Below the pieces are notes generated by a model. It was not told the DNA's origin. It saw only the letters and a list, made by a program, of their open reading frames with translations, and did not search any database. Below, piece after piece: positions 63,899 through 64,000 of a stretch of DNA of 64,000 nucleotides. The number at the start of each line of letters is the position of its first letter. Position 1 is the first letter of the stretch. Made by a program: the position numbers and the translations under genes. The DNA comes from Deinococcus sp. Marseille-Q6407 (GTDB taxonomy: Bacteria > Deinococcota > Deinococci > Deinococcales > Deinococcaceae), in the NCBI RefSeq assembly GCF_946848805.1, contig NZ_CAMPFU010000001.1, forward strand, positions 88,001-152,000, written 5' to 3'.

Positions 63899-64000
63899 AT
63901 GGCCCTGGATAAACTGCTTGAAAACGAAGCTCAGGCCGAGATCGAGCGTATCCGCGCCGATGCCCGCGCCCGTGCGGAGCAGATTGTGGGCGCAGCCCGT
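63899..64000 (+). CDS. V/A-type ATP synthase subunit E, partial
   Basis: The last 102 bases of the window open a frame MALDKLLENEAQAEIERIRA, continuing DARARAEQIVGAAR, the start of peripheral stalk subunit E, with a coiled-coil heptad pattern. It begins at the first base after the proteolipid stop codon. The order G/H, I, K, E is that of the Thermus operon, so C, F, A, B and D should follow beyond the edge. Confidence 0.85.
   Translation, partial: MALDKLLENEAQAEIERIRADARARAEQIVGAAR

Overview
This window is a high-GC chromosome segment from a member of Deinococcus. I base the genus on the gene content (a Thermus-type V/A-ATPase operon with a signal-peptide-bearing proteolipid, a MurE without the diaminopimelate signature, a WYL regulator divergent from DinB genes, very large DUF11 envelope proteins) and on many leaderless-type promoters, in which a TAnnnT -10 box sits only 5-7 bases before the start codon. 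The species cannot be fixed from the sequence alone.

Layout. 1-1011: the end of an IS630-family element that has cut pdxT. 1113-5730: hflX (apparently with a rare ATT start), tRNA-Ser(CGA), tRNA-Lys(TTT), murE and a SlyD-like FKBP isomerase. 5911-11432: moeA, a chorismate mutase/DAHP synthase fusion, an operon of Mrp/ApbC ATPase, SufR-like regulator and 2H phosphoesterase, then a peroxiredoxin. 11547-17091: a protein joining a dead PLP-enzyme-like domain to an HRDC domain, a glycosyltransferase, a cell-wall amidase and an acetyltransferase. 17333-23383: dus, a DsrE-like protein, a WYL regulator facing two DinB-family genes (with an RDRM-like palindrome between), hemC, a possible small intergenic repeat, an asparaginase and a DUF4388 protein. 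23658-31144: tatD and the purine genes purC, purS, purQ, purL and purF with a histidine phosphatase. 31305-37434: small proteins, an S41 and an S1C protease, an MFS transporter and rlmB. 37498-44734: a degenerate GGDEF/EAL protein, ZapE-like ATPase, S4 protein, a small surface protein, a frameshifted acetyltransferase and carA.

45214-59045 is the most distinctive part. It holds four very large exported proteins. The last three overlap by 4 bases each (ATGA) and so look like one translationally coupled unit: a DUF11 protein ending in an SdrD-B-like domain, a protein with a probable outer-membrane beta-barrel, and a 1530-residue DUF11/GEVED adhesin-like protein. A stretch of about 800 bases near the start of the adhesin gene is much poorer in GC than everything around it. 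The first DUF11 protein is its own transcription unit behind a long, structured, gene-free leader. I read the locus as a surface-structure or adhesin export system, but no function can be assigned from sequence.

59199-64000: a small conserved protein, pth, a DUF4126 membrane protein and the start of the V/A-ATPase operon (subunits G/H, I, K and the beginning of E).

Four reading frames are broken or joined by frameshift: the transposase, pdxT, the second DinB gene and one GNAT gene. No CRISPR array, rRNA operon or prophage was seen.
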